A stretch of 64,000 bases of DNA from an uncultured Rhodobacter sp. (GTDB lineage: Bacteria > Pseudomonadota > Alphaproteobacteria > Rhodobacterales > Rhodobacteraceae). The notes under the pieces are model-generated. The model made no database searches. It was not told the origin of the DNA and saw only the letters and a list, made by a program, of their open reading frames with translations. The translations under genes and the position numbers were made by a program. Location of the stretch: contig CAMFII010000002.1 in the NCBI GenBank assembly GCA_945952585.1, positions 124,001 to 188,000 on the forward strand, read 5' to 3'. Positions 19,096 to 27,933 of this stretch are shown in pieces (the stretch's first letter is position 1; every line of letters begins with the position of its first letter).

Positions 19096-20697
19096 ATGTG
19101 GGATTACGTAAAACTGGTCGTATTGGGGCTTGTGGCCATTCTGGCCGCAGTCGCCGCCAACTACGCCCATGACCTGCCCTATCTGGTGAACATGATCGTG
19201 GTGATGATCGCCGCGGCCATCACGTTCATCTGGGTGCTGCGCCGGACCGACGAGGTACGCCTTGTCGATGTGTCGGCTGACTATAACGACGGCGTTGTCC
19301 GTGCCGGGGTGATCGCCACCGCCTTCTGGGGCGTGGTCGGTTTCCTGGTCGGCGTGGTCATCGCCTTCCAGCTGGCATTCCCGCAGCTGAACTTCGTCTG
19401 GGCCGAAGGGATCCTGAACTTCGGGCGACTGCGCCCGCTGCACACTTCGGCGGTCATCTTCGCCTTTGGCGGCAACGCGTTGATCATGAGCGCGTTCTAC
19501 ATCGTCCAGCGCACCTGCGCGACGCGGCTTTGGGGGGGGAACCTCGGCTGGTTCGTGTTCTGGGGCTGGCAGCTGATGATCGTGCTGGCCGCGACGTCCT
19601 ATGTCCTCGGGGGGACGCAGGGCAAGGAATACGCCGAAACCGTCTGGTACATCGACCTTTGGATCGTCGTTGTCTGGGTCGCCTTCCTGGCGGTGTTCAT
19701 GGGCACGCTGATGACCCGCAAGGAACCTCACATCTACGTGGCGAACTGGTTCCTGCTTTCGATGATCATCACGGTCGCGATGCTCCATGTCGTCAACAAC
19801 CTGGCCATCCCGGTCTCGATCTTTAGCTCGAAATCGGTCTCGCTCTTCTCGGGCGTGCAGGACGCGATGACGCAATGGTGGTACGGGCACAACGCGGTGG
19901 GCTTCTTCCTGACCGCCGGCTTCCTGGGCATGATGTACTACTACGTGCCGAAGCAGGCCGAACGCCCGGTCTACAGCTACAAGCTGTCGATCATCCACTT
20001 CTGGGCGCTGATCTTCCTCTACATCTGGGCCGGTCCGCACCACCTGCACTACACCGCGCTTCCTGACTGGGCCTCGACCCTTGGGATGATCTTCTCGATC
20101 ATGCTGTGGATGCCGAGCTGGGGTGGCATGATCAACGGCCTAATGACGCTGTCGGGCGCCTGGGACAAGCTGCGCACCGACCCGGTCATCCGGATGATGG
20201 TGGTGTCCGTCGGCTTCTACGGCATGTCGACCTTCGAAGGCCCGATGATGTCGATCAAGTCGGTGAACTCGCTGTCGCACTATACGGACTGGACCATCGG
20301 CCACGTGCATTCGGGGGCCCTGGGCTGGAACGGCATGATCACCTTCGGCGCGCTCTACTTCCTGACCCCGCGCCTGTGGAACCGCGAACGGCTCTACAGC
20401 CTGAGCCTCGTCAGCTGGCACTTCTGGCTCGCGACGATCGGCATCGTGCTCTACGCCTCGTCCATGTGGGTCGCGGGCATCATGCAGGGCCTGATGTGGC
20501 GTGAAGTCGACGCCAACGGCTTCCTCGTGAACGCCTTCGCCGACACGGTTGCCGCGATGCATCCGATGTATGTGGTGCGGGCCCTTGGCGGGACGCTGTT
20601 CCTGACCGGCGCGCTCATCATGTGCTACAACCTGTGGAAGACCGTGACGTCTGTCGCCGAGAAATCGGCGGCGCCGGCGGCCGTTCCTGCTGAGTAA
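19096..20697 (+). CDS. ccoN: cbb3-type cytochrome c oxidase catalytic subunit I
   Basis: 533 residues, the usual CcoN length. The catalytic haem-copper subunit reduces oxygen to water in the inner membrane. Roughly 12 membrane helices and the conserved haem/CuB histidines are seen in [53 protein letters not shown] and [14 protein letters not shown]. The ATG at 19096 is chosen because GAAGGGA precedes it by six bases; an in-frame ATG at 19078 has no such site. It is the first gene of ccoNOQP under two FNR boxes, giving high-affinity respiration at low oxygen. Confidence 0.97.
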   Translation: MWDYVKLVVLGLVAILAAVAANYAHDLPYLVNMIVVMIAAAITFIWVLRRTDEVRLVDVSADYNDGVVRAGVIATAFWGVVGFLVGVVIAFQLAFPQLNFVWAEGILNFGRLRPLHTSAVIFAFGGNALIMSAFYIVQRTCATRLWGGNLGWFVFWGWQLMIVLAATSYVLGGTQGKEYAETVWYIDLWIVVVWVAFLAVFMGTLMTRKEPHIYVANWFLLSMIITVAMLHVVNNLAIPVSIFSSKSVSLFSGVQDAMTQWWYGHNAVGFFLTAGFLGMMYYYVPKQAERPVYSYKLSIIHFWALIFLYIWAGPHHLHYTALPDWASTLGMIFSIMLWMPSWGGMINGLMTLSGAWDKLRTDPVIRMMVVSVGFYGMSTFEGPMMSIKSVNSLSHYTDWTIGHVHSGALGWNGMITFGALYFLTPRLWNRERLYSLSLVSWHFWLATIGIVLYASSMWVAGIMQGLMWREVDANGFLVNAFADTVAAMHPMYVVRALGGTLFLTGALIMCYNLWKTVTSVAEKSAAPAAVPAE

Positions 20698-20711
20698 GAG
20701 AGGGAACGACC

Positions 20712-21437
20712 ATGGCATTCCTGGACAAACACAAGGCCATCGAGACCCATGCGACGCTCCTTCTGGTGCTGAGCTTCCTCGTGGTCACCATCGGCGGCCT
20801 GGTGCAGATCGTGCCGCTGTTCTACCTGCAGAACACGATCGAGAACGTCGAGGGCGTGCGGCCCTACTCGCCGCTCGAACTCGCCGGACGCGAGATCTAC
20901 ATCCGCGAGGGCTGCTACGTCTGCCACAGCCAGATGATCCGCCCGATGCGCGACGAGGTCGAGCGTTACGGCCACTACTCGCTGGCCGCGGAGTCGCAGT
21001 ACGACCATCCGTTCCAGTGGGGCTCCAAGCGCACCGGGCCTGACCTGGCGCGCGTGGGCGGGAAGTACTCGAACCTCTGGCATGTCGAGCACCTGACCAA
21101 CCCCGAGGCGGTCGTGCCGGAATCGGTGATGCCGAAGTATGGCTTCCTGCTCGATCGTCCGCTGGATGGCAAATACATCCTCGACTCGATGAAGGCCAAC
21201 AAGCTGGTCGGCGTGCCGTACACGGATGAGGATCTGGCGAACGCCCAGGCCGATTTCGCGGCGCAGGTCGATCCGGATGCCGATACCACCGGCCTCATGG
21301 CGCGCTATCCCAAGGCCGTTGTCGCCAACTTTGACGGCGTGGCCGGTGTCAGCGAGATGGATGCGCTGGTGGCCTATCTGCAAGTGCTGGGCACGATGGT
21401 CGACTTCTCGACCTTCAAGCCTGATGCCAGCCGGTGA
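20712..21437 (+). CDS. ccoO: cbb3-type oxidase subunit II, membrane-bound mono-haem cytochrome c
   Basis: 241 residues. A single N-terminal membrane helix (about 16-36) is followed by a periplasmic domain with one c-type haem motif, [12 protein letters not shown], typical of CcoO. It passes electrons from CcoP to the binuclear centre of CcoN. It lies 14 bp after ccoN, and its stop region overlaps the Shine-Dalgarno sequence of ccoQ. Confidence 0.97.
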   Translation: MAFLDKHKAIETHATLLLVLSFLVVTIGGLVQIVPLFYLQNTIENVEGVRPYSPLELAGREIYIREGCYVCHSQMIRPMRDEVERYGHYSLAAESQYDHPFQWGSKRTGPDLARVGGKYSNLWHVEHLTNPEAVVPESVMPKYGFLLDRPLDGKYILDSMKANKLVGVPYTDEDLANAQADFAAQVDPDADTTGLMARYPKAVVANFDGVAGVSEMDALVAYLQVLGTMVDFSTFKPDASR

Positions 21438-21445
21438 GGACGCAG

Positions 21446-21685
21446 ATGGAGACCTACAGCACACTCCGGCATTTCGCCGACAGCTGGATGCTCCTGTTCA
21501 TGGTGCTGTTCTTCCTTGGGGTGATTGTCTGGACCTTTCGTCCAGGGGCCCGGCGGGACCAGCATGAAGCAGCAAGCAGCATCTTCAGGCATGAAGACAG
21601 ACCCATCCCGGCCGATGACACGGCCGGAACGGGGCGGATCGAACACCGCGCGGGCCGCGGCACGTCGAAGGAATCGGTGATATGA
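21446..21685 (+). CDS. ccoQ: cbb3-type oxidase small subunit IV
   Basis: A 79-residue protein with one membrane helix (about 12-32: SWMLLFMVLFFLGVIVWTF) followed by a charged tail. CcoQ stabilises the oxidase complex. The tail here (about 36-79, rich in Arg, Asp, Glu and Ala) makes it longer than the 50-65 residues common in the family. The ATG at 21446 is chosen for the GAGGA five bases upstream. It ends in an ATGA overlap with ccoP. Confidence 0.88.
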   Translation: METYSTLRHFADSWMLLFMVLFFLGVIVWTFRPGARRDQHEAASSIFRHEDRPIPADDTAGTGRIEHRAGRGTSKESVI

Positions 21686-22563
21686 GCGCCAAGCAGACAA
21701 ACCGCAAACCGGGTGAAGTCGAAACCACCGGCCACGTCTGGGACGGGATCGAGGAACTCAACAACCCGCTGCCGAAGTGGTGGTTGTACATCTTCTACAT
21801 CACGATCGTCTTCTCGATCGTCTACGCGATCCTCTATCCCGCCTGGCCGATGCTGACGCGGGCCACGCCGGGTCTCCTGGGCTATTCGACCCGGGGTGCG
21901 CTGGCCGCCGAAATGGAGCGGTTCGACGCCCAGCAGCAGCCGATGCGCGACAAGCTGGTGGCGACGCCGCTGGATCAGGTCCAGAACGATCCCGAACTGC
22001 TGCAATTCGCGCAGGACGCTGGCGCTGCAGTGTTCCGCACCAACTGCGCCCAGTGCCACGGTTCCGGCGCGGCGGGTGTGCAGGCGGGGGGCTTCCCGAA
22101 CCTGCTCGACGACGACTGGCTCTGGGGTGGCACGCTTGATGACATCGTGACGACTGTCACCCATGGTGTGCGGAACACCGATGACCCGGATGCGCGCTAC
22201 TCGCAGATGCCGGCCTTCGGCAAGGATGGGCTGCTGACCCCCGAGCAAGTCGGTGCGGTAGTGCAGTACGTGATGTCCTTCTCGAACGCGGCGACCGATC
22301 CGGGCCTGGTTGACGAGGGCAAGCAGATCTTCGCCGACAACTGCGCAGCCTGCCATGGCGAGGACGGCAAGGGTGACCGGGCGCAGGGCGCACCGAACCT
22401 GACCGACGCAATCTGGCTCTATGGCGGCGACCAGGCGACGCTGACCAATACGGTCACCAACGCCCGCTTCGGTGTCATGCCGTCGTGGTCGATGCGGGGC
22501 ATGTCCGAGTCCGACATCCGTGCCGTGGCGCTGTACGTCCACGGTCTGGGCGGCGGCGAATAA
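21682..22563 (+). CDS. ccoP: cbb3-type oxidase subunit III, di-haem cytochrome c
   Basis: 293 residues. The CcoP N-terminal domain with one membrane helix (about 33-55) precedes two cytochrome c domains with haem motifs CAQCH (122-126) and CAACH (222-226). It accepts electrons from the bc1 complex or a soluble or membrane cytochrome c and hands them to CcoO. Start overlaps the ccoQ stop. Three consecutive inverted repeats follow the stop, ending in a strong terminator. Confidence 0.97.
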   Translation: MSAKQTNRKPGEVETTGHVWDGIEELNNPLPKWWLYIFYITIVFSIVYAILYPAWPMLTRATPGLLGYSTRGALAAEMERFDAQQQPMRDKLVATPLDQVQNDPELLQFAQDAGAAVFRTNCAQCHGSGAAGVQAGGFPNLLDDDWLWGGTLDDIVTTVTHGVRNTDDPDARYSQMPAFGKDGLLTPEQVGAVVQYVMSFSNAATDPGLVDEGKQIFADNCAACHGEDGKGDRAQGAPNLTDAIWLYGGDQATLTNTVTNARFGVMPSWSMRGMSESDIRAVALYVHGLGGGE

Positions 22564-22649
22564 GAGCTTCCCCGGGCCTGCCCGGGGCAGGGCACCGGCG
22601 TCCTTTCCTGTTCGCGCGTTTCCGGGACGCCGGTGCTTCCCAAGAAAGG

Positions 22650-22680
22650 ACCCGGGCGGTCAAACCGCCCGGGTCTTTGC
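22650..22680 (+). terminator. Rho-independent terminator after ccoNOQP
   Basis: Perfect 10-bp GC-rich stem ACCCGGGCGG / CCGCCCGGGT with a TCAAA loop, then CTTTGC. The T-run is short but the stem is very strong. It separates structural genes from the ccoGHIS assembly genes. Confidence 0.85.
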
Positions 22681-22851
22681 ATTCCGGATGAGTGCCGCTC
22701 GTCGGCTGATCAGGGGGTGCGACCATCCGACATCGGGCGTCCGCGCATGTCAGCAGCTAAACCGCTCAGTGCGGGTTTCGGCCCGCCCCCGAGTCCTTGC
22801 AGACCGGGGTTGCGATGACGCAGGATCAAGATGCATCTCCGATCCCTCATT

Positions 22852-22865
22852 TTGATGCAGGTCAA
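22852..22865. promoter_or_regulatory. FNR box upstream of ccoG
   Basis: TTGATGCAGGTCAA differs from the consensus only at the first base of the right half-site. Centred 67.5 bp before the ccoG start; class II placement predicts a transcript start near 22900, giving a 26-nt leader. Confidence 0.8.
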
Positions 22866-22925
22866 GGCAGCCTCATGCCAAAGCCTTGATACCCCGAACG
22901 ATCCCGCCCGTGCTGGAGCCTGACC

Positions 22926-24356
22926 GTGAGCCATCAAGACAGCCCTTCCGATTCCCTTTACGCCGCGCGCGAGCCGGTATTTCCCAAACGCGTCAAAGGG
23001 CAGTTCCGTACGCTGAAATGGTGGATCCTGGGGATCGCCCTTGGCATCTATTACATCACGCCATGGATCCGGTGGGATCGCGGGCCGCACCTTCCTGATC
23101 AGGCAGTGCTGCTTGACCTCGCGAACCGGCGCTTCTTCTTCTTCATGATCGAGATCTGGCCGCACGAGTTCTATTTCGTCGCCGGCCTGCTCATCATGGC
23201 CGGACTTGGCCTGTTCCTGTTCACCTCGGCCTTTGGCCGGGTCTGGTGTGGCTACGCTTGCCCACAAACGGTCTGGACCGATCTCTATATTCTGGTCGAG
23301 CGCTGGATCGAGGGCGATCGAAATGCCCGGCTTCGCCTGTTCCGGCAAAAATGGGACCTCGAGAAGGCCCGCAAGCGCCTGTTCAAATGGACGGTCTGGT
23401 TCCTGATCGGTCTGGCGACCGGTGGTGCCTGGATCTTTTACTTTGCCGACGCACCGACGCTCTTGCGCGATCTCGTCACCGGGCAGGCGCATCCGGTCGC
23501 CTATACGACGATGCTTGTGCTGACGCTGACCACCTTCTTCTTCGGTGGTTTCGCCCGTGAGCAGGTTTGTATCTATGCCTGCCCTTGGCCCCGCATCCAG
23601 GCTGCGATGATGGACGAGGAAACCATCACTGTCGCCTACCGTGAATGGCGGGGCGAGCCGCGCGGCAAACTGAAGGCCGGGCAACATGACGCCACGCAGG
23701 GCGACTGCATCGACTGCATGGCTTGTGTCAACGTCTGTCCCATGGGCATCGACATCCGCGATGGTCAGCAGCTTGCCTGCATCACCTGCGCGCTCTGCAT
23801 CGACGCCTGCAACGAGATCATGGACAAGATCGGCAAGCCGCGGGGCCTGATCGGCTACCTCGCCCTCACCGACGAAAAGGCGGAACGCGCCGGAGTGCCC
23901 GAGAAATCGGTGTGGCGCCATGTCTTCCGGCCGCGCACCATCCTTTACACCTCGCTTTGGTCGGCGGTCGGCATCGGCTTGCTCGTGGCGCTGTTCATGC
24001 GCTCGCCGATCGACATCAACGTTACCCCGATCCGCAACCCGCTCTTCGTCACCATGTCCGACGGCGCGATCCGCAATACCTATGACATGCGGCTGCGCAA
24101 CAAGGAGGGCGAGCCAAGGACCTTCTCGGTGCGGCTCGAGTCCGAAGAACCGTTCAAGGTCGAGCTTGAGGGCAGCCCGGATGACAGGGTGACTGTCCCG
24201 GCGAACGAGACCAAGACGCAGAAGGTTTATGTGATCGCGGCACCGGGGACCGAGGCCGCGAAAGAGAAGCGCACCGACATCCGGCTTTGGGTCGAGGATG
24301 TCGAGTCCGGCAAGAAGGTGTATCATGACACGATCTTCAACGGGAACGGGCACTGA
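22926..24356 (+). CDS. ccoG: Cytochrome c oxidase accessory protein, membrane ferredoxin-like
   Basis: 476 residues (RdxB/FixG family). Several membrane helices surround two cysteine clusters: FGRVWCGYACPQTVW, and ferredoxin-type motifs CIDCMACVNVCPMGIDIRDG and CITCALCIDACNEIMDKIG. The C-terminal domain (about 370-476) is an Ig-like FixG domain. CcoG is thought to reduce copper for delivery to the cbb3 oxidase. The start is a GTG at 22926. It is the first gene of ccoGHIS and has its own FNR box. Confidence 0.95.
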   Translation: MSHQDSPSDSLYAAREPVFPKRVKGQFRTLKWWILGIALGIYYITPWIRWDRGPHLPDQAVLLDLANRRFFFFMIEIWPHEFYFVAGLLIMAGLGLFLFTSAFGRVWCGYACPQTVWTDLYILVERWIEGDRNARLRLFRQKWDLEKARKRLFKWTVWFLIGLATGGAWIFYFADAPTLLRDLVTGQAHPVAYTTMLVLTLTTFFFGGFAREQVCIYACPWPRIQAAMMDEETITVAYREWRGEPRGKLKAGQHDATQGDCIDCMACVNVCPMGIDIRDGQQLACITCALCIDACNEIMDKIGKPRGLIGYLALTDEKAERAGVPEKSVWRHVFRPRTILYTSLWSAVGIGLLVALFMRSPIDINVTPIRNPLFVTMSDGAIRNTYDMRLRNKEGEPRTFSVRLESEEPFKVELEGSPDDRVTVPANETKTQKVYVIAAPGTEAAKEKRTDIRLWVEDVESGKKVYHDTIFNGNGH

Positions 24357-24357
24357 C

Positions 24358-24834
24358 ATGACCGGATCAACAGCCACGATCACGGGGAAGAAGGTTCTGG
24401 CCATCGCGGTGGTCTGCTTCGGGATCATCTTTGCCGTGAACTTCTGGCTGGCTTACAGCGCGGTCTCGACCTTCCCGGGGCTTGAGGTCGAGAACTCCTA
24501 TGTCGCCAGCCAGAACTGGGACAAGGAGCGCGCCGCGCAGGTGGCTCTCGGCTGGACGCTAAAGCCCGAATATGACGCGGATCGCGAGCAGCTGCGCCTG
24601 ACCTTCACCGATCGCGACGGCCTGCCGGCGCGCATCAGCGATGTCGCGGTCCTTGTCGGCCGCCCGACCGAGGCGAAGGACGACCAGACGCCCAAGATGC
24701 AGCGCGATGAGGGCACCTTCGTCGCTCCGGTGAAACTCGCGCCGGGCAAGTGGATGCTGCATGTCGAGGCGCGGGCCGCGGACGGCACCATGTTCCGCCA
24801 GCGCATCGACCTTTTCGTCAAGGTCCCGGCATGA
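24358..24834 (+). CDS. ccoH: cbb3 oxidase assembly protein CcoH (FixH family)
   Basis: 158 residues. One N-terminal membrane helix (about 13-35) is followed by a periplasmic FixH domain (SYVASQNWDKERAAQVALGW...LAPGKWMLHVEA). CcoH contacts the oxidase during assembly and is needed for its stability. The ATG at 24358 comes one base after the ccoG stop, and its own stop overlaps the ccoI start in an ATGA, so the chain is tightly coupled. Confidence 0.95.
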   Translation: MTGSTATITGKKVLAIAVVCFGIIFAVNFWLAYSAVSTFPGLEVENSYVASQNWDKERAAQVALGWTLKPEYDADREQLRLTFTDRDGLPARISDVAVLVGRPTEAKDDQTPKMQRDEGTFVAPVKLAPGKWMLHVEARAADGTMFRQRIDLFVKVPA

Positions 24835-27029
24835 CGGCCGTTCCGCGCATCGAAACGGCCTCTCCTGCGGCTTGCGGCGCTTGCGTCGCGGCACCGGAAC
24901 TGGCCAACCGGGCCGCCGCCGCGGCCCATTCCGACGCGCGGATCATGCTGTCTCTGCCGACCTCGCATTGCGCGGCCTGCATCTCGACCGTCGAGAGCGG
25001 GCTCGCGAAGGTGCCCGGCGTGCAGTCCGCGCGCATGAACCTGACAATGAAGCGGGTCAGCGTCGCGGCAGATCCCGATGTCACGCCAGACCAGCTGATC
25101 GGGGTTCTCGCCGGCCTCGGCTACGAGGCGCACGAACTCGACCCGGGCCTGCTTTCGGCGACCGAGACCGACCGGCAGGGCCGCGAGCTGCTGATGCGGC
25201 TGGGCGTCGCGTTCTTCTCGATGATGAACGTCATGCTATTGTCCGTTGCCGTCTGGTCAGGGGCCGCGGACGCCACCCGCGACATGTTCCACTGGATTTC
25301 GGCTGCCATCGCCATCCCGACGGTGATCTTCTGCGGCCAGCCGTTCTTCAAGAATGCCTGGGCAAGCCTCAAGGCGCGGCGGCTGGGCATGGATGTGCCG
25401 ATCTCGCTCGCCATCATCCTTGCCTCTTCGATCTCGCTCTACGAGACGATCCATTCCGGCCATCACGCCTATTTCGACGCCGCCGTGATGCTGACCTTCT
25501 TCCTGTTGGCCGGACGCTACCTCGACCATCGCACCCGTGCCGTCGCACGCTCCGCGGCCGAGGAACTGGCTGCTCTCGAAGTGCCGCGGGCGATCCGCCT
25601 TCTTGACGGGCAAGAGATCGTGACCTCGATTTCCGAACTGGCCGCGGGCGATATCGTGCTCGTGCGTCCCGGCGGGCGGATGCCCGTCGACGGCGTGGTC
25701 ATCGCCGGGACAAGCGAGGTCGACCGTTCGCTCCTGACCGGGGAAAGCCTGCCGGTCTATGCGGGCCCCGAGACAAAGGTCAGCGCGGGCGAGGTCAATC
25801 TGACCGGTCCGCTGACCCTGCGGGTGACGGCGGCAGGCAAGGATTCGTCGCTGCACCGCATGGCCGATCTGGTGGCCGTCGCCGAAAGCGCCAAGACCCG
25901 GTACACCTCGCTCGCCGACCGGGCCGCAAAGCTCTACTCCCCCTCGGTGCATCTGCTCTCCTTCGGGGCGTTCTGCACCTGGATGTGGATCACCGGCGGC
26001 GACGTGCGCTTTGCCATCAACATTTCGGCGGCCGTGCTGATCATCACCTGCCCCTGTGCCCTTGGCCTCGCCGTTCCCGCCGTGGTGACCGCGGCCAGCG
26101 GCAAGCTGTTCCGCAAGGGCCTGCTCATCAAGCACGGCACGGCACTGGAGCGCATGGCCGAGGTCGATACCGTGGTCTTCGACAAGACCGGCACCCTGAC
26201 CCTTGGCGCGCCGCAGCCCACGAACCTCGCCGAGCAACCCGCCGAGGCTTTGGCCGTTGCTGCGGCGCTGGCGGGCGCCTCTTCGCATCCCCTGGCGCAG
26301 GCACTGGCGGCGGCGATCCGGGCCGCCGGTGTTACCCCGGTTGCGGTCGTCGACCTGCGCGAGGTCCCCGGTTACGGGGTCGAAGGGCAGTGGCAGGGCC
26401 GGACAGTGCGGCTTGGCCGGGATGCCTGGGTGGGGGCCGAAGGGCTCGAGGTTACCGCGACCTACCTGTCGCTCGGCGATGACCGGGTGATGCCCTTCAC
26501 CTTCTCCGACACGATCCGGCCGGGGGCCGAGGCTGCGGTCGCTGCGCTCAAGGCGCAGGGCGCGCGGATCCTGCTGATCTCGGGCGATGCCGAGGGGGCC
26601 GTCGCCGATCTGGCGGCGCGGCTTGGCATCGCCGACTGGACGGCCGGCGCGCTGCCTGCCGAGAAAGCCGCCCGGGTGGCGGGGTTGTCGGCAGAGGGCG
26701 CGAAGGTGCTGATGGTCGGCGACGGGCTGAACGACACGGCCGCGCTTGCCGCCGCCCATGTCTCGATTTCCCCTGCTTCTGCGCTTGATGCGGCGCGGGT
26801 CGCCTCTGACATCGTCCTTCTCGGGCAGGACATGGCCCCGATCGGCGATGCGCTTCGCATTTCCCGGCAGTCGGCCCGGCGGATCAAGGAGAACTTCGCG
26901 ATCTCCTTCCTCTACAATATCATCGCCGTTCCGATCGCCTTGGTCGGTCTCGCCACCCCTCTGGCGGCGGCGTTGGCGATGTCCTTGTCCTCGATCACGG
27001 TTTCGCTCAATGCTCTGAGGCTGAAGTAG
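24831..27029 (+). CDS. ccoI: Copper-exporting P1B-type ATPase for cbb3 oxidase assembly
   Basis: 732 residues. An N-terminal CGAC pair (15-18) is followed by a heavy-metal-associated domain with CAAC (47-50), which is extra metal-site equipment common in CcoI. Then come eight membrane helices with the copper-path motif CPCALGL, the phosphorylation motif DKTGTLTLG, the nucleotide-binding SSHPLAQAL, and the hinge GDGLNDTAALAAAHVSI. It moves copper to the periplasm for insertion into CcoN rather than for detoxification. The ATG at 24831 overlaps the ccoH stop; ccoS follows after 2 bp. Confidence 0.96.
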   Translation: MTAVPRIETASPAACGACVAAPELANRAAAAAHSDARIMLSLPTSHCAACISTVESGLAKVPGVQSARMNLTMKRVSVAADPDVTPDQLIGVLAGLGYEAHELDPGLLSATETDRQGRELLMRLGVAFFSMMNVMLLSVAVWSGAADATRDMFHWISAAIAIPTVIFCGQPFFKNAWASLKARRLGMDVPISLAIILASSISLYETIHSGHHAYFDAAVMLTFFLLAGRYLDHRTRAVARSAAEELAALEVPRAIRLLDGQEIVTSISELAAGDIVLVRPGGRMPVDGVVIAGTSEVDRSLLTGESLPVYAGPETKVSAGEVNLTGPLTLRVTAAGKDSSLHRMADLVAVAESAKTRYTSLADRAAKLYSPSVHLLSFGAFCTWMWITGGDVRFAINISAAVLIITCPCALGLAVPAVVTAASGKLFRKGLLIKHGTALERMAEVDTVVFDKTGTLTLGAPQPTNLAEQPAEALAVAAALAGASSHPLAQALAAAIRAAGVTPVAVVDLREVPGYGVEGQWQGRTVRLGRDAWVGAEGLEVTATYLSLGDDRVMPFTFSDTIRPGAEAAVAALKAQGARILLISGDAEGAVADLAARLGIADWTAGALPAEKAARVAGLSAEGAKVLMVGDGLNDTAALAAAHVSISPASALDAARVASDIVLLGQDMAPIGDALRISRQSARRIKENFAISFLYNIIAVPIALVGLATPLAAALAMSLSSITVSLNALRLK

Positions 27030-27031
27030 TC

Positions 27032-27190
27032 ATGGCGATCCTCGGCATTCTCATACCGGTTTCGTTGTTTCTGGGGGGAGTTGGCCTTGTCGCCTTCATC
27101 TGGGCCATGCGGAACAGCCAGTTCGATGATCCGCAGGGCGATGCCAACCGCATCCTGACCACGGATTGGGATGACCATCCCAAGCCGTAA
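27032..27190 (+). CDS. ccoS: cbb3 oxidase maturation protein CcoS
   Basis: A 52-residue protein too short for many gene finders. It begins with a membrane helix (about 3-25) and then MRNSQFDDPQGDANRIL, the conserved CcoS motif (NGQFDD/QFDDPxGxAxRIL). CcoS is required for placing haem b in CcoN. It starts 2 bp after ccoI and closes the ccoGHIS operon; two perfect palindromes follow at once. Confidence 0.95.
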   Translation: MAILGILIPVSLFLGGVGLVAFIWAMRNSQFDDPQGDANRILTTDWDDHPKP

Positions 27191-27200
27191 GGGTGGGACC

Positions 27201-27245
27201 AAGATCCTTGGAAGGATCTTGGCAAATTTCTTTCAAGAAATTTGC
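27201..27245. terminator. Tandem perfect palindromes, probable bidirectional terminator
   Basis: AAGATCCTTGGAAGGATCTT (27201-27220) is a 20-bp perfect palindrome, and 27222-27245 is a 24-nt one (arms GCAAATTTCTT / AAGAAATTTGC). They fill the 56-bp gap between ccoS and the convergent hydrolase gene, which ends one base later. The second hairpin is AT-rich and lacks a classical T-run on either side, so terminator function is inferred. Confidence 0.65.
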
Positions 27246-27246
27246 A

Positions 27247-27933
27247 TCAGGCAAACGTGACGGTGGCCGCGTCCAGCCCTTCGATCTCGACGCTGCAGGT
27301 CTGGCCCGGACGGATTGCACCAACCCCGGCCGGTGTCCCGGTGAAGATCAGGTCACCGGGCCGCAGTTCGACCAGCCGCGACAGATAGGCAATGATCGCG
27401 GCCACCGGCCAGATCATGTCGGACAGGTTTCCGTCCTGCCGGACCTCGCCGTCGACGAGGCAGCGGATGCGTCCCCGTGGTGGGGCGCCGTCGGCAGAGG
27501 TGACCAGCGCGCCGATCACGGCCGAGCGGTCAAATCCCTTCGACATGTCCCAGGGCCGGCGGGTCGCCTTTGCCTCGGCCTGCAGGTCGCGTCGGGTCAG
27601 GTCGTTGCCCGCGGCGTAACCCCAGGCATGGGTGAGCGCGCGATCGACAGGGATGTCCTGGCCGGCAAGCCCGATCGCAACCACCAGTTCCGCCTCGTGA
27701 TGCAGGTCGCTGGTCATTGGCGGATAGGGGATGGTCGCCCCCGAGGCGACCAGCGCATCGGCAGGCTTGGTGAAGAAGAACGGCGGCTCTTTCTCGGGGT
27801 CGTTGCCCATCTCGCGCGCGTGTTCGGCATAGTTGCGCCCGACACAGAAGATGCGGCGGACGGGGAAACGCTTGTCGCTGCCGCGGATCGCGACCGAGGG
27901 CTGGTCCGGTTGGGGCAGGACGAAGTCCGTCAT
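27247..27933 (-). CDS. Fumarylacetoacetate hydrolase-family protein
   Basis: 228 residues of the FAH C-terminal fold. RIFCVGRNYAEHAREMG near the start, PPFFFTKPADAL, the metal-binding HHEAELVVAIG, and ITGTPAGVG-like IFTGTPAGVGAIRPGQ near the end are typical. Members hydrolyse or decarboxylate small diketo acids (fumarylpyruvate, oxaloacetate, acylpyruvates) with a divalent metal. The precise substrate is unknown. The start at 27933 overlaps the stop of the carboxypeptidase gene, so the two are translationally coupled even though their functions look unrelated. Confidence 0.9.
   Translation of the reverse strand: MTDFVLPQPDQPSVAIRGSDKRFPVRRIFCVGRNYAEHAREMGNDPEKEPPFFFTKPADALVASGATIPYPPMTSDLHHEAELVVAIGLAGQDIPVDRALTHAWGYAAGNDLTRRDLQAEAKATRRPWDMSKGFDRSAVIGALVTSADGAPPRGRIRCLVDGEVRQDGNLSDMIWPVAAIIAYLSRLVELRPGDLIFTGTPAGVGAIRPGQTCSVEIEGLDAATVTFA

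Larger units (their letters stand above)
22564..22925. other. 362-bp non-coding gap between ccoP and ccoG
   Basis: No protein gene is supported here. From left to right it holds a hairpin CCCCGGG / CCCGGGG (22570-22587), an 11-bp inverted repeat CACCGGCGTCC / GGACGCCGGTG with a 21-nt loop (22593-22635), a strong terminator (22650-22680), about 170 bases in which nothing is recognised, and an FNR box (22852-22865) in front of ccoG. Confidence 0.8.

Noticed and set aside
22682-22851. Possible small gene between the ccoP terminator and the ccoG FNR box
   Set aside because: Short frames exist, but none has a Shine-Dalgarno site or protein-like composition.
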